A stretch of 64,000 nt of DNA from an uncultured Flavobacteriaceae bacterium (GCA_913061125.1 CAJXUB010000003.1:1-64000); one strand, 5' to 3'; positions 25,533 to 35,751 are shown, numbered from the stretch's first letter. Numbers and translations are program-made. The notes: generated by a model from the letters alone, not told the origin.

Positions 25533-28364
25533 TTAGAACGAATAACTGTAACCGATTGAAAATTCGGTTCCGGGGCTAAACTGAGTAAAAATTTGATCCG
25601 TTGCATTATAGGATTCATAAACGCTTTTGCGTTTGCTGTCCAAAATATTCGATACCTTAATGTCAATACTTGATTTTTTCTCTGCTCCAAACTTTTTATT
25701 AAATGTAAAATTTAGACTGTTGAATGGTACTGTATAAACATCCGGTACAATTCCTGTCCCTACCACTTCTAGTGTTTTTCCTTGAACATTGAAAAATAAA
25801 CCTGTTTGAAGTCCTAGGTCATTATTTACATAATTCAATCCAGCATTAATAAGGTAAGGGGACTGGCCTTGCAGGTCTCGTTTATTATCAATGGATTCTC
25901 CATCTCTTGCGGCATTGACCCTTCTGTTGTATTCGTCTTCAAACATGGTTAAACTGGATTCAATGTAAGATGCGTTCACATTAAATTTTAAGTTTTCCAA
26001 ACTGTTCGCAATAAAGCCCAAAGATTTTCTGAACTCAAACTCAAATCCTAAAACAGAGGCATCCCCAAGGTTTCGAGGTGTAAGTTGGTCTGGTGCCGAT
26101 TCGTAAAACGTTAGCTCAATGGGGTCATTAAAGTCCTTAAAAAAGGCACTCAATGCAATCATTTCGCTGTTTTCGCCAAAAAATTCGGCACGTACATCGA
26201 AGTTATTAATGTAGGATGGTTCCAAATCAATATTACCAATAAAAAGTCGGTTTGTGATGGGGTCAAAGATCTGACTTTTAGAGGCCTCCTTAAAGGACGG
26301 ACGGGCTGTTGTTCGGGAGTATGATACCCTTAAATTGGTATTGTCGTTGAGACTGTAAATTAGGTTTGCTGAGGGGAAAAAATCGAATTTATCTATAATC
26401 TTTTCATTAGAAAAAACCTCGGTACCGGCCTGATTTTGACCCGAATAAATGGAACTAAACAACTCTGTTCGTAGGCCGACCACCGCTTTTAGTTGTTCTG
26501 TAACTCCAAATTCATTAGAAACATAAGCTGCACTGATGTGTTGAGTGGCCTCAAAGGCATTGGATTTTTCAAACAAATCTCCAAAAACCAAATGTGTTCC
26601 TGTATCGGTTTCTGGGGTCCAAATATTCTCTTGAGACAATAAATTGTCTGCATTACCGCCAGCAACTTCCAGCGAACCATTTTTTGTGAAGGTGTAATCG
26701 TCAATAAAAAAGTCTCGTTGTTTTGTGGTTTGGCTAAGCCCAAATTTTAGTTTTGCAGGGCGTTCCATAAAAGTATATTTTCTTTTGACATCTATTTTTC
26801 CCACAAGGTTTATTTCTTCTAAATTTCTCCATATTCTGATGGGGTAGCTGGCCGCACTTGGGCTTATAAAATACGTTCCTTGGTCACTTCGTTGTAGAGG
26901 CGTAATTCTGTGATCCTTGTCATAAACTCTGGACAAGGAGGGCGATAATTTCCAATCAACTTTCCAGTCCCCATCTTTAAACGAATGTTGTCCTCCAAGC
27001 AAAAGGTTTGTAATTGACCTTTCGGTGTACAATAAAGCGTCTTTTTTTATGGGTTCGAATCCACTACCGCCACCGGCTTGCGCAATTTCTTGATCAAAAA
27101 CACCTGCACTGCTTTCTCCATTTTGAATGTGCAAAACATTAAATTTATATTTTGCATTATCTCTTTTGTAAACAATACCAGCTAATGTGCTCAGTAAAAT
27201 ACTGTTTTCACCAACGACACCGTTTGAACGTCTGGTGCCTAGAAGTTGGTTAATGGACGAATCATTTTCGTCTTTGATGTAGGTTCCATCGACTCGGTCG
27301 TCATAAAATTGAGTCTTATTTTTGTAAGACAAAGAGAACTGATAACCGAGCTTGTCGTCTCCAATGTCGTATTGATTCCCAGCAGTAAATCCAAAATCAA
27401 AATTTGCTCCGCTGTTGGTTTGTTTGGCTGTGAGTTCTTTATTAAAAGCACCAGTCATTTCTGTCAATACAGAAGAGTTATCGAAAGTACCTGGAATGGG
27501 TTGGTTTCTGTCGACAGGCAAATTTCTCATCCCATTGTCAAAGCCCAAGAAATCGGTTTTACTTCCTGTATAAGATAAATAGTTATTTTTAAAATGCATA
27601 TTGGGGTTATAGCCTGTTCCTATAGAAATGGAATAGTTGGCCTTAGTAGGAAAATCCTTGGTAACGACATCTATAACTCCGCCTGTAAAATCGGCTGGAT
27701 ATTCTGCGGCTGCAGATTTAATCACAATAATATTATCAAGAATATTGGTTGGAAAAATATCCATTTGTACCGTATTTCGGTCTGGATCTAATCCAGGGAT
27801 GTCAACCCCGTTTAAAATGGATTTTGTGTAGCGGTCTCCAAGCCCTCTAACATAAACATATTTTCCACCTTGTATCGATACGCCTGGTACATTTTTCACA
27901 GCACTTGCAATATTACTGGCACCGCTACTTTTAATGCTCTGGGCCGATAGTCCGTCCAATAGTGTTATGGATTTCTTTTGCAAATCCAATACGGCAGATT
28001 CCGTATTTTTTCTAACAGTTGTCGTTATAATGACGTTATCTAGGGAATTTGTATTCAGTGTAACATCTACAAGCACATCGGCATTAGCAGTAACATTGAC
28101 ATTCGAAATTTCTACAGTTTGGTAGCCGATGTAAGAAAACACAACGGTATAAGTACCAGGATCGATATCAATAGTATATTTTCCATCAAAATCTGAAGTG
28201 GTTCCTTTGGTCGTATTTTTAATAAGCACATTGGCAAACGCCATAGGTTCATTAAATTCACCGTCCATAATGGTTCCAGTGATGGCTCCTGTTTGGGCAT
28301 TGGCACTTGAAACTGTAAAAGCAGTTATAAAACATGCAACAAGCCATTTAAAGTAATAGTTCAT
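25533..28364 (-). CDS. TonB-dependent outer-membrane receptor with carboxypeptidase-like N-domain
   Basis: 943 residues: signal peptide (to ANA), a carboxypeptidase-regulatory-like beta domain (GAITGTIMDGEFNEPMAF to FSYIGYQTVEI), a plug (NIASAVKNVPGVSIQGG, YVYVRGLGDRYTKSILNG) and a 22-strand-type barrel ending in FSIGYSYSF. The N-domain is typical of Bacteroidota. There is no SusD partner; instead a beta-helix lipoprotein gene lies directly upstream in the same direction, with a hairpin between. Neighbouring phosphate transport and repeat motifs hint at a phosphate-linked substrate, which is only an inference. Confidence 0.92.
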   Translation of the reverse strand: MNYYFKWLVACFITAFTVSSANAQTGAITGTIMDGEFNEPMAFANVLIKNTTKGTTSDFDGKYTIDIDPGTYTVVFSYIGYQTVEISNVNVTANADVLVDVTLNTNSLDNVIITTTVRKNTESAVLDLQKKSITLLDGLSAQSIKSSGASNIASAVKNVPGVSIQGGKYVYVRGLGDRYTKSILNGVDIPGLDPDRNTVQMDIFPTNILDNIIVIKSAAAEYPADFTGGVIDVVTKDFPTKANYSISIGTGYNPNMHFKNNYLSYTGSKTDFLGFDNGMRNLPVDRNQPIPGTFDNSSVLTEMTGAFNKELTAKQTNSGANFDFGFTAGNQYDIGDDKLGYQFSLSYKNKTQFYDDRVDGTYIKDENDSSINQLLGTRRSNGVVGENSILLSTLAGIVYKRDNAKYKFNVLHIQNGESSAGVFDQEIAQAGGGSGFEPIKKDALLYTERSITNLLLGGQHSFKDGDWKVDWKLSPSLSRVYDKDHRITPLQRSDQGTYFISPSAASYPIRIWRNLEEINLVGKIDVKRKYTFMERPAKLKFGLSQTTKQRDFFIDDYTFTKNGSLEVAGGNADNLLSQENIWTPETDTGTHLVFGDLFEKSNAFEATQHISAAYVSNEFGVTEQLKAVVGLRTELFSSIYSGQNQAGTEVFSNEKIIDKFDFFPSANLIYSLNDNTNLRVSYSRTTARPSFKEASKSQIFDPITNRLFIGNIDLEPSYINNFDVRAEFFGENSEMIALSAFFKDFNDPIELTFYESAPDQLTPRNLGDASVLGFEFEFRKSLGFIANSLENLKFNVNASYIESSLTMFEDEYNRRVNAARDGESIDNKRDLQGQSPYLINAGLNYVNNDLGLQTGLFFNVQGKTLEVVGTGIVPDVYTVPFNSLNFTFNKKFGAEKKSSIDIKVSNILDSKRKSVYESYNATDQIFTQFSPGTEFSIGYSYSF

Positions 28365-28385
28365 AAAAGTATATTTAAAAAAACA

Positions 28386-28411
28386 ATCGTTCGCAAAAAT
28401 ATGCGAACGAT
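28386..28411 (-). terminator. intercistronic hairpin (partial terminator or attenuator)
   Basis: ATCGTTCGCA and TGCGAACGAT form a perfect 10-bp stem with a 6-base loop. On the - strand it is followed by TGTTTTTTT. It sits between the lipoprotein gene and the TonB-receptor gene, 27 bases after the former's stop. Confidence 0.7.
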
Positions 28412-28437
28412 CGTTTAAAAACTAATTCAATTTGAAA

Positions 28438-29676
28438 TTAAAATCCTAAACCGGCTTTAGCATTGGAGTAAGTCCAGCCAAATGCACTTGTGTCTGCACC
28501 TACAGATCCTTGAGCCGTTACAGCAGTTGCAGTACTACCAAATCCTGTAACGCTGACAGTCTCAGCTTTATTTACAAAAATTGATGCTGGGTCAGTAACA
28601 CCTGCAGGCAGTACAATTTCCCAAGCTCCAAAAGTTAGTGTTCCAGCGTTGTAGCTTGCAGCTACAGCATCGTTGTCTAATTCAACATCTTTTCCAGCAG
28701 GAAATCCACTAGCAAAAATATTGTTTGTTGCTCCTGTTGCAGCTTTTCTGTAATCGGCATATTCGCCATTTGAAGTCACAGCGTTACCGAATATTGAAGC
28801 GTTTTGAAGGGTGAATGAACCGGCTGCTGTTCCTTCTGGACCATCAACTTCGAAGGCGTGATCAGAGGCATCTCCTAACACTACAACAACATTGTCAATT
28901 GTTCCAGAGTAAGCTTGGTCGATATCTACAGCGTCATCACCTTGAGCCCAAACGAAAAGGTTGGAAGCATCAACAGTTCCGCCAAAAAACTCGACACCAT
29001 CATCTACGTTGGCTACAACTTCAATATTGTCAACTTCAGTTCCTGTACCCACACCACCCAGTGTAAGACCGTTAATTTCGTTTCCTTCTCCGATAAGAGC
29101 ACCACCATGACGGATTGAAATGTATTTCAATTTTCCAGAATTATCTGCTGGATCATTACCACCGTAAAGCCCCCAAGTGTCTTCAGCAGGGATACCCTCA
29201 ATTTGAAGTGCATCTACATCACCTGAAAAAGAACAAGGTGCTTTACCTAAAACGATAAGACCGCCCCAAAGACCTCTATCGTTCTGGTCTAAGTTAGTTC
29301 CCATTGTCTGTCCAACAGTAATGTTGTCTGAAGCAGAAGTCATAATAATGGGTTGAGAAGCAGTTCCCTCTGCCATAATTTTACCGCCACGGGCAACTAC
29401 TAAGGCTGATGCTAAAGACCCAGAGCCAGAACTCCCCTTAATAATTGTACCGGGCTGAATAGTTAGTGTGGCACCATCTTGAATAACAACTTTTTGATTA
29501 AGTTGATAGATATTGTCACTTGTCCAAGTTGTGTTAGAGGTAATAGCACCAGTTACTGACACAACAGTTGGCTCAGTTGGATTAGTTCCACCGTTATTGT
29601 TGTTGTCGTCATCAGAAGAACAACTGAATAAAGCTACTGCGGTAAAGACAGATAAAGCTAAAATTGATTTTTTCAT
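28438..29676 (-). CDS. surface lipoprotein with right-handed beta-helix character
   Basis: 412 residues from the ATG giving MKKSILALSVFTAVALFSC; the Cys in LFSC is the lipidation site and is followed by SSDDDNNNNGG, a linker favouring surface exposure in Bacteroidota. An upstream in-frame start at 29733 would bury the signal peptide. The body (ITSNTTWTSDNIYQLN, ATLTIQPGTIIKG, LKYISIRHGGALIGEG, VDNIEVVANVDDGVEFFGG) shows short repeated strands as in beta-helices. It precedes the TonB receptor in the same direction, so the pair may capture and import a common ligand. No function is established to my knowledge. Confidence 0.85.
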   Translation of the reverse strand: MKKSILALSVFTAVALFSCSSDDDNNNNGGTNPTEPTVVSVTGAITSNTTWTSDNIYQLNQKVVIQDGATLTIQPGTIIKGSSGSGSLASALVVARGGKIMAEGTASQPIIMTSASDNITVGQTMGTNLDQNDRGLWGGLIVLGKAPCSFSGDVDALQIEGIPAEDTWGLYGGNDPADNSGKLKYISIRHGGALIGEGNEINGLTLGGVGTGTEVDNIEVVANVDDGVEFFGGTVDASNLFVWAQGDDAVDIDQAYSGTIDNVVVVLGDASDHAFEVDGPEGTAAGSFTLQNASIFGNAVTSNGEYADYRKAATGATNNIFASGFPAGKDVELDNDAVAASYNAGTLTFGAWEIVLPAGVTDPASIFVNKAETVSVTGFGSTATAVTAQGSVGADTSAFGWTYSNAKAGLGF

Positions 29677-29805
29677 TATAATATTATTTAAGTTTGTTAA
29701 ATTACACTGCAAAGAAAGCCCAAACCCCAACAATTTTAGTTAATTATAATTTACAATACCATTATGTATTTGTTACCTAAAAACCCCTAAACCCAATAAA
29801 ACGAA

Positions 29806-29823
29806 ACATTAAATTAACATTGA
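29806..29823. promoter_or_regulatory. direct repeat of 11-nt period (site C)
   Basis: ACATTAA ATTA ACATTGA, the reverse complement of site B with one change. It lies between the divergent lipoprotein and dgt genes, 20 bases before the dgt start and 130 bases before the lipoprotein start. Confidence 0.4.
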
Positions 29824-29842
29824 AAATACCTATCTTGCGGTC

Positions 29843-31195
29843 ATGAGTACAAGTATGAATTGGACACAATTGTTGTCATTAAAGCGGCATGGGGATACGC
29901 ACAAACGCCTTCGCCATGAACAAGACGAAACTCGATTGGGTTTTGATGTAGATTATGATCGAATCATTTTCTCTCCAGAGTTTAGAAGTCTGCAAGACAA
30001 AACTCAGGTTATCCCACTGTCCTCCACAGATTTTGTACATACAAGACTAACCCATAGCCTGGAAGTCAGTGTTGTGGCCCGCTCGCTTGGTCGAAAAGCT
30101 GGGGTAAAAATTTTAGAAAATCATCCTGCACTACGAGAAGTACACGGCTACAAGCCCAACGATTTTGGTGCGATCGTTGCGGCAGCTGCCTTGGCACACG
30201 ATATAGGGAACCCGCCTTTTGGGCATTCTGGCGAAAAAGCGATTGGGCATTTTTTTAAACACGGGCCTGGACAACATTTTAAGGCGAAACTTACCGCTAA
30301 AGAATATCAGGATTTATGTGATTTTGAGGGCAATGCCAATGGATTTAAAATTTTAACCCAAAATCTTGAAGGGCGCCCTGGAGGGCTTCGGCTGAGTTAT
30401 GCCACCCTTGGCGCATTTATGAAATATCCCAAAGCCTCGCTACCAAAAAAACCAACGCCCAATATCGCCTCAAAAAAGTATGGATTTTTTCAAAGTGAAC
30501 AATCCATTTTCAACGATGTAACCCATGAATTGGGATTATTAGCTATTAATAACAGCGATTCACAATTTGTGAGACATCCTTTGGCATTTCTTGTCGAAGC
30601 GGCAGACGATATTTGCTACACCATAATCGATTTTGAAGATGGGATTAACCTGGGTTTTATTGAAGAAGAATTTGCTCTTGAATACCTTATCAATTTGGTA
30701 AGAGATAACATTCAAACTGAAAAATTTAATGCCCTACCCACCAAAAAAGCTCGGGTCAGCTACCTTAGAGCATTAGCCATCGGGACCTTAATAGATGACG
30801 CTGTGGCGATTTTTATAACGAACGAGGCGGCCATTTTACAAGGAACTTTTAACGTTTCACTTCTCGAAAAAAGTAAATACCAAGCCCAAATTAATGACAT
30901 TCTAAAACTAAGCGTGGAGCGAATTTACAACGCCGATGAGGTAATCGAAAAAGAAATTTCTGGATTTGAGGTGATCAATGAGTTGTTGCGCAGCTTTACA
31001 GAAGCAGCTAACCACAGCTACGAGGGGCAACCAAGCCATTTCGACACGCTTTTACTAAAAGTATTTTCCGAAGAATTAGATACGAAAAACGAAAATTTAT
31101 ACCAACGTCTTTTGAGCGTATGTACGTTGGTGGCATCTTTTTCAGATAATAAAGCCATTTTGACCTACAAAAAGTTAAAAGGGTTAAATTTCTAA
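29843..31195 (+). CDS. dgt: dGTP triphosphohydrolase
   Basis: 450-residue HD-domain enzyme cleaving dGTP (and possibly other dNTPs) to nucleoside and triphosphate. Motifs: the N-terminal RLRHEQDETRLGFDVDYDRI, FSPEFRSLQDKTQVIPL, VHTRLTHSLEVSVVARS, the metal site ALAHDIGNPPFGHSGEKAI, and EAADDICYTIIDFEDGI. Its start follows a near-consensus -7 sequence (TATCTTGC) by 4 bases. Together with RNR and dCMP deaminase it shapes the dNTP pool. Confidence 0.95.
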   Translation: MSTSMNWTQLLSLKRHGDTHKRLRHEQDETRLGFDVDYDRIIFSPEFRSLQDKTQVIPLSSTDFVHTRLTHSLEVSVVARSLGRKAGVKILENHPALREVHGYKPNDFGAIVAAAALAHDIGNPPFGHSGEKAIGHFFKHGPGQHFKAKLTAKEYQDLCDFEGNANGFKILTQNLEGRPGGLRLSYATLGAFMKYPKASLPKKPTPNIASKKYGFFQSEQSIFNDVTHELGLLAINNSDSQFVRHPLAFLVEAADDICYTIIDFEDGINLGFIEEEFALEYLINLVRDNIQTEKFNALPTKKARVSYLRALAIGTLIDDAVAIFITNEAAILQGTFNVSLLEKSKYQAQINDILKLSVERIYNADEVIEKEISGFEVINELLRSFTEAANHSYEGQPSHFDTLLLKVFSEELDTKNENLYQRLLSVCTLVASFSDNKAILTYKKLKGLNF

Positions 31196-31250
31196 AAGAC
31201 CAATAATTTTTTATACATTAGCATCATCATTACCCCAAGTATGATTTGTT

Positions 31251-33992
31251 ATGAAAAAAACCTACACGTTCATGGCAGTAGTTTTTACTGTTGCCTTTTT
31301 TACGCTTCTATTGAAAGACAATTCACAACCTTCAATAGAGCAAATGCGGAAAACCCACCAATATTTTCTAGAAAACAGTCCTTTTAGAGCGACAAGGCAT
31401 CTTGCCAAAAAAGAACGAAAAGCAATGGAACTGCCGCCCAACGCCTACAACGAAATGATGTGGGAGCGTACCATGAACCCAACAACGGGGCGTCCCGAAC
31501 CGGAAAAGTTACTACAAATTGAAGATCAAATCCAACAAAATCGCTGGTCTTCAAGACCTGAGGCCCAACAAGATATGATTTGGACTGAACGCGGACCAGC
31601 AAATTTAGGGGGACGCACGAGAGCCATTCTTTTTGATCCTAACGATATCGGAAATTCAAATCCTAATGAAAACTACAACAGAGTTTTTGCAGGAGCTGTT
31701 TCTGGAGGCCTCTGGGTGAACGAAGATATCACAGATCCAAACTCAAGTTGGATTTTAGTGGCGGGTTTATCGTCTAATATCTCAATTACAAAAATTATAT
31801 CCGATCCTAATAATCCCAAAACATTGTACATCGCATCTGGTGAATCCTTTACTGGCGGACAAGCCATAGGGAATGGGGTTTGGAAATCTACCGATGGTGG
31901 AACAACGTGGCGTCATATTTTTGGAGGATACACTGGTGTTGAAGAACAAAAACACATCAATGGTGTTTTTTACATCAACGATATTGCAGCCAGAGATTTG
32001 GGGGATACCACGGAGCTATTCATCACAGTAGCTGGAAGCTATTACAGTTCCTCTGGGACGCTGAATCAATACTATTCTGTGAAACAACAAGGCGTTTATA
32101 AATCTTCTGACAACGGCTCAAATTGGTTAAAACTAGATATTAATGAATCCAATGGTCGACCAATAAATCCCAACGATTTGGAAATTGATTTAAACAACAA
32201 CATTTGGGTCACAACCAATAGAAATTTATGGGGGCAAAGCGGTGGAAAAATTTATAAATCGACCAATGGCCTCAACTTTGAGTTGATGTATGGAGGCGAA
32301 GAGGGTATGGGCAGGACCGAGCTTGAACCCTCAGTAAAAGACCCCGACACTTTTTGGGTACTGGTAAGCCATAGAAATCAAGCAGATTTTTACGTCACTA
32401 CAAATGGTTTTCAAACATTGGACAAAATCTCTACGGAACCAAATGATGCAGACCCAGGGATTACAACAGACGATTTTACGCGAGGTCAGGCCTTTTATGA
32501 TTTAGAAATTGAAGTTAATTCAAACGACGATTTATTTGTAGGCGGAATAGATTTGTTCCGATCAAATGACAAGGCCGATTCATGGATTCAACTCTCCCAT
32601 TGGTATGGTGGTGGGGGATTTCAAAATGTGCATGCGGACCAGCATGCCATTGTATTTCGCCCCGGTTCTGGCAATAATAACCAAGCAGTTTTTGGTAACG
32701 ATGGCGGGGTATATTACTGTAACGACCTTTCAAAACCTAAAGATCAAATTAAAATAGAACCGCGCAACAAAGGATATAATACATCACAATTTTATTATGG
32801 GAGCATTGATAAAAATCCAGCCAATAATAACGATGCTCTAGCAGGAGGCACTCAGGACAACGGCACTTGGACTCAATATAATGCTGAAACTGGAATTAAT
32901 CCCTTCCACAACACGATGGGGGGTGATGGGGCATACACTGAAATTGATGCCAAAGACAACTACATGATTGCCTCATATGTTTTCGATGAGCACATTTATT
33001 ATGATTATCCGGATCAAGAGGATAATCATCCTATTTCCATGGGGAGCAGCAAGGGGAGTTTTATTAATACAGCAGTGCTTGATAAAACATTAGATGTGTT
33101 TTATCACGATTCAAGTCAGGAATCAAATTTTTCTCTGACCCGAAGCTCAAATTTTAAAAGTGGGGAAACGAACATAATTAGAACCGAATTGACTCATGCC
33201 CAATTTGACAATAGACCTTCAGCTTTGAGCATTTCGCCCCACTCCAAACAAGTCACAACCTTATATTTGGGCCTTGTTAATGGAAAATTATTTCGAATTG
33301 ACGATGCTTCTACAACCCCGCGTTGGTCGGAAATTACGGGGAGCAAATTTGTGGGCAGTATTTCGGACGTTGAAGTGGGGACATCAGAAAATGAGCTGTT
33401 TGCCACCCTGCACAATTATGGTATAGACAACATTTGGCACTCCAAAGACGCCGGTAAGACCTGGACATCCATTGAGGGGAATCTGCCCGACTTACCAGTA
33501 AGTTGTATTTTACAAAACCCGTTAACTCCAAAAGAGCTTATCATTGGTACCCCCGTTGGCATTTGGAGAACGTTAGATTTTACAAAAGACCAACCATCTT
33601 GGGAACCCGTTAGTAAAGGTATTAACAGAGTCCCTGTAGTCGATTTGGATTTTTTGAAATCGGACCAAACTATTTTGGCAGCTACGCACGGCAGAGGACT
33701 TTTTACAAGCAAATTTGAGAGTCCAAAGGCTTCAATTGATGACAATGAGATTGACAAAGTAATTGTAGTTCCTACCGTTTCGGATGGAAATTTGAAAATA
33801 GTTCCCAAAAAAGATTTTGGATCATCAACGTTTTATGTGTTTGCCGTAACAGGTCAACTGATATATAAATTTGATATGGAACTAAAAAAAGGAGATAAAA
33901 AAACCATCAATCTTCAGTTAAGTTCTGGCGTGTATTTACTTACCATTCATACCCCAGGACAAAACTTTACAGATAAGATTATCATCAGATAG
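31251..33992 (+). CDS. secreted BNR/VPS10-like beta-propeller protein with T9SS tail
   Basis: 913 residues. An N-terminal signal/anchor (FMAVVFTVAFFTLLL) is followed by a ~70-residue helical stretch and then by propeller blades with Asp-box-like motifs such as WKSTDGGTTWRHIF, YKSSDNGSNWLKLD, HSKDAGKTWTSIEG and DLFRSNDKADSW. The end (VVPTVSDGNLKIVPKKDFG to GQNFTDKIIIR) is a T9SS sorting domain. Such proteins are exported glycosidase-like or adhesive beta-propellers; no sialidase catalytic set is evident. It ends 3 bases before the converging dxs stop. Confidence 0.85.
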   Translation: MKKTYTFMAVVFTVAFFTLLLKDNSQPSIEQMRKTHQYFLENSPFRATRHLAKKERKAMELPPNAYNEMMWERTMNPTTGRPEPEKLLQIEDQIQQNRWSSRPEAQQDMIWTERGPANLGGRTRAILFDPNDIGNSNPNENYNRVFAGAVSGGLWVNEDITDPNSSWILVAGLSSNISITKIISDPNNPKTLYIASGESFTGGQAIGNGVWKSTDGGTTWRHIFGGYTGVEEQKHINGVFYINDIAARDLGDTTELFITVAGSYYSSSGTLNQYYSVKQQGVYKSSDNGSNWLKLDINESNGRPINPNDLEIDLNNNIWVTTNRNLWGQSGGKIYKSTNGLNFELMYGGEEGMGRTELEPSVKDPDTFWVLVSHRNQADFYVTTNGFQTLDKISTEPNDADPGITTDDFTRGQAFYDLEIEVNSNDDLFVGGIDLFRSNDKADSWIQLSHWYGGGGFQNVHADQHAIVFRPGSGNNNQAVFGNDGGVYYCNDLSKPKDQIKIEPRNKGYNTSQFYYGSIDKNPANNNDALAGGTQDNGTWTQYNAETGINPFHNTMGGDGAYTEIDAKDNYMIASYVFDEHIYYDYPDQEDNHPISMGSSKGSFINTAVLDKTLDVFYHDSSQESNFSLTRSSNFKSGETNIIRTELTHAQFDNRPSALSISPHSKQVTTLYLGLVNGKLFRIDDASTTPRWSEITGSKFVGSISDVEVGTSENELFATLHNYGIDNIWHSKDAGKTWTSIEGNLPDLPVSCILQNPLTPKELIIGTPVGIWRTLDFTKDQPSWEPVSKGINRVPVVDLDFLKSDQTILAATHGRGLFTSKFESPKASIDDNEIDKVIVVPTVSDGNLKIVPKKDFGSSTFYVFAVTGQLIYKFDMELKKGDKKTINLQLSSGVYLLTIHTPGQNFTDKIIIR

Positions 33993-33995
33993 AGA

Positions 33996-35747
33996 TTACA
34001 GAGATAAGATAAAATTTTTCAAACTTTTAGCATCCAATCCAAATTGTTCGTGCAGCTCAATTGTGGATCCCTGGTCAACAAATTTGTCAGGGATTCCTCG
34101 TAAGTGGACAGGGTTTTTATAACCGTATTTTGATGCAAATTCTAAAATTGAACTTCCAAAACCTCCAATTGTAACCCCATCTTCTACAGAAATAATGGTG
34201 TTATAAGTTCCAAAAATTTGATGCAACAGGGCCTCGTCCAATGGTTTAATAAATCGCATGTCGTAATGCGCAACAGGGAGGGTTTCTATGGCTTTTTGGA
34301 CCGTGTTAGCGAGGGGTCCTACGCTTAAAATAACCTTATTGCGACCTTCTTGTAGCTTCACTCCTTGTCCTATCTGAATGGGTTTAAAGTCCTGTTTCCA
34401 GTCGATCAGACTTCCGCGCCCTCTCGGATATCGTATGGCAATGGGGTGTTTTAGTCCCATTTGGGCAGTAAACATCATATTCCGCAATTCAATTTCATTT
34501 CTTGGCGCAGCAATGATAAGATTTGGAATACATTTCAAAAAAGCAATGTCAAATACTCCATGGTGAGTTGCGCCGTCTTGCCCCACCAGTCCTGCTCGAT
34601 CTAAACAAAAAATTACAGGCAAGTTTTGTAGAGCAACATCGTGAATGACTTGATCGTACGCACGCTGCAAAAACGTGGAATAAATAGCACAAAAAGGCAC
34701 CAACCCTCGTGTGGCCATACCTGCTGCTAACGTTACCGCATGCTGCTCGGCAATTCCCACATCGTAAGCACGATTTGGAAAAGCGTCCATCATGAATTTA
34801 AGGGAACTCCCAGTAGGCATAGCGGGGGTTATACCTACAATATTGTCGTTTTGCTTGGCCAATTCAACCAACGTTAACCCAAACACATCTTGAAATTTTG
34901 GTGGAAGTTTCTCCTGTTTTTTTTGAATGATATTTCCTGTTTCGGGATCAAATTTCCCTGGAGCATGGTACACCACCTGGTTGTCCTCGGCTTGCTTAAG
35001 TCCTTTACCTTTGGTAGTTCTAACGTGCAAAAACTTTGGGCCGTTAATGTTTTTCAGTTTTTCCAATTCATGAATTAGAGTCTGAATGTCATGGCCGTCT
35101 ACAGGGCCAAAATATTTAAAATTCAAGGCCTCAAAGATGTTATCCTTATTCTGACCCCCAGTTTTAACATTGGTCAAATATTGTTTTAGAGCCCCGACGC
35201 TGGGATCTATCCCGATGGCATTGTCGTTTAAAACAACCAATATATTAGCTTCGGTCGCTCCAGCGTGATTTAGCCCTTCAAATGCCATTCCACCCGCGAT
35301 GGAAGCATCACCAATTACAGCGATATGGTGTTTATTTTGCCCTTTCAATTGACTTGCAATAGCCATTCCCAACGCCGCTGAAATTGAGGTAGAGGCATGC
35401 CCTGTTCCAAAAGCATCAAATGGGCTCTCCGATAATTTTGGAAATCCACTAAGACCACCGTACTGCCTGTTGGTGTAAAATTGATTTTTTCTTCCGGTTA
35501 AGATTTTATGGCCATAGGCCTGATGTCCCACATCCCAGATTAAGAGATCTTGTGGGGTTTCAAAAACATAGTGAAGCGCAAGGGTTAGCTCCACCACCCC
35601 CAAGCTTGCACCAAGATGCCCCCCTTTGTTGGCCACGACTTCAATGATAAAGTCTCTCAATTCTCGAGCCAACTTAGGCAAATCCTGAAGATTAAGAGCT
35701 CGTAAATCCTCAGGACAATCGATATACTTAAGCAATTTTCTTTCCAC
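33996..35747 (-). CDS. dxs: 1-deoxy-D-xylulose-5-phosphate synthase
   Basis: 583 residues from the GTG giving MERKLLKYIDCPEDLR; the open frame extends five codons further to another GTG, but that one lies upstream of the -7 box TATTTTTG. It makes DXP from pyruvate and glyceraldehyde-3-phosphate for isoprenoids and thiamine. Visible are the substrate/TPP motifs GGHLGASLGVVELTLALHY, GTGHASTSISAALGMA, VIGDASIAGGMAFEGLNHAG with NDN, YDVGIAEQHAVTLAAGMA and LDRAGLVGQDGATHHGVFD. Its length is slightly below the usual ~620. It is divergent from tadA. Confidence 0.95.
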   Translation of the reverse strand: MERKLLKYIDCPEDLRALNLQDLPKLARELRDFIIEVVANKGGHLGASLGVVELTLALHYVFETPQDLLIWDVGHQAYGHKILTGRKNQFYTNRQYGGLSGFPKLSESPFDAFGTGHASTSISAALGMAIASQLKGQNKHHIAVIGDASIAGGMAFEGLNHAGATEANILVVLNDNAIGIDPSVGALKQYLTNVKTGGQNKDNIFEALNFKYFGPVDGHDIQTLIHELEKLKNINGPKFLHVRTTKGKGLKQAEDNQVVYHAPGKFDPETGNIIQKKQEKLPPKFQDVFGLTLVELAKQNDNIVGITPAMPTGSSLKFMMDAFPNRAYDVGIAEQHAVTLAAGMATRGLVPFCAIYSTFLQRAYDQVIHDVALQNLPVIFCLDRAGLVGQDGATHHGVFDIAFLKCIPNLIIAAPRNEIELRNMMFTAQMGLKHPIAIRYPRGRGSLIDWKQDFKPIQIGQGVKLQEGRNKVILSVGPLANTVQKAIETLPVAHYDMRFIKPLDEALLHQIFGTYNTIISVEDGVTIGGFGSSILEFASKYGYKNPVHLRGIPDKFVDQGSTIELHEQFGLDAKSLKNFILSL

Positions 35748-35751
35748 AGCA

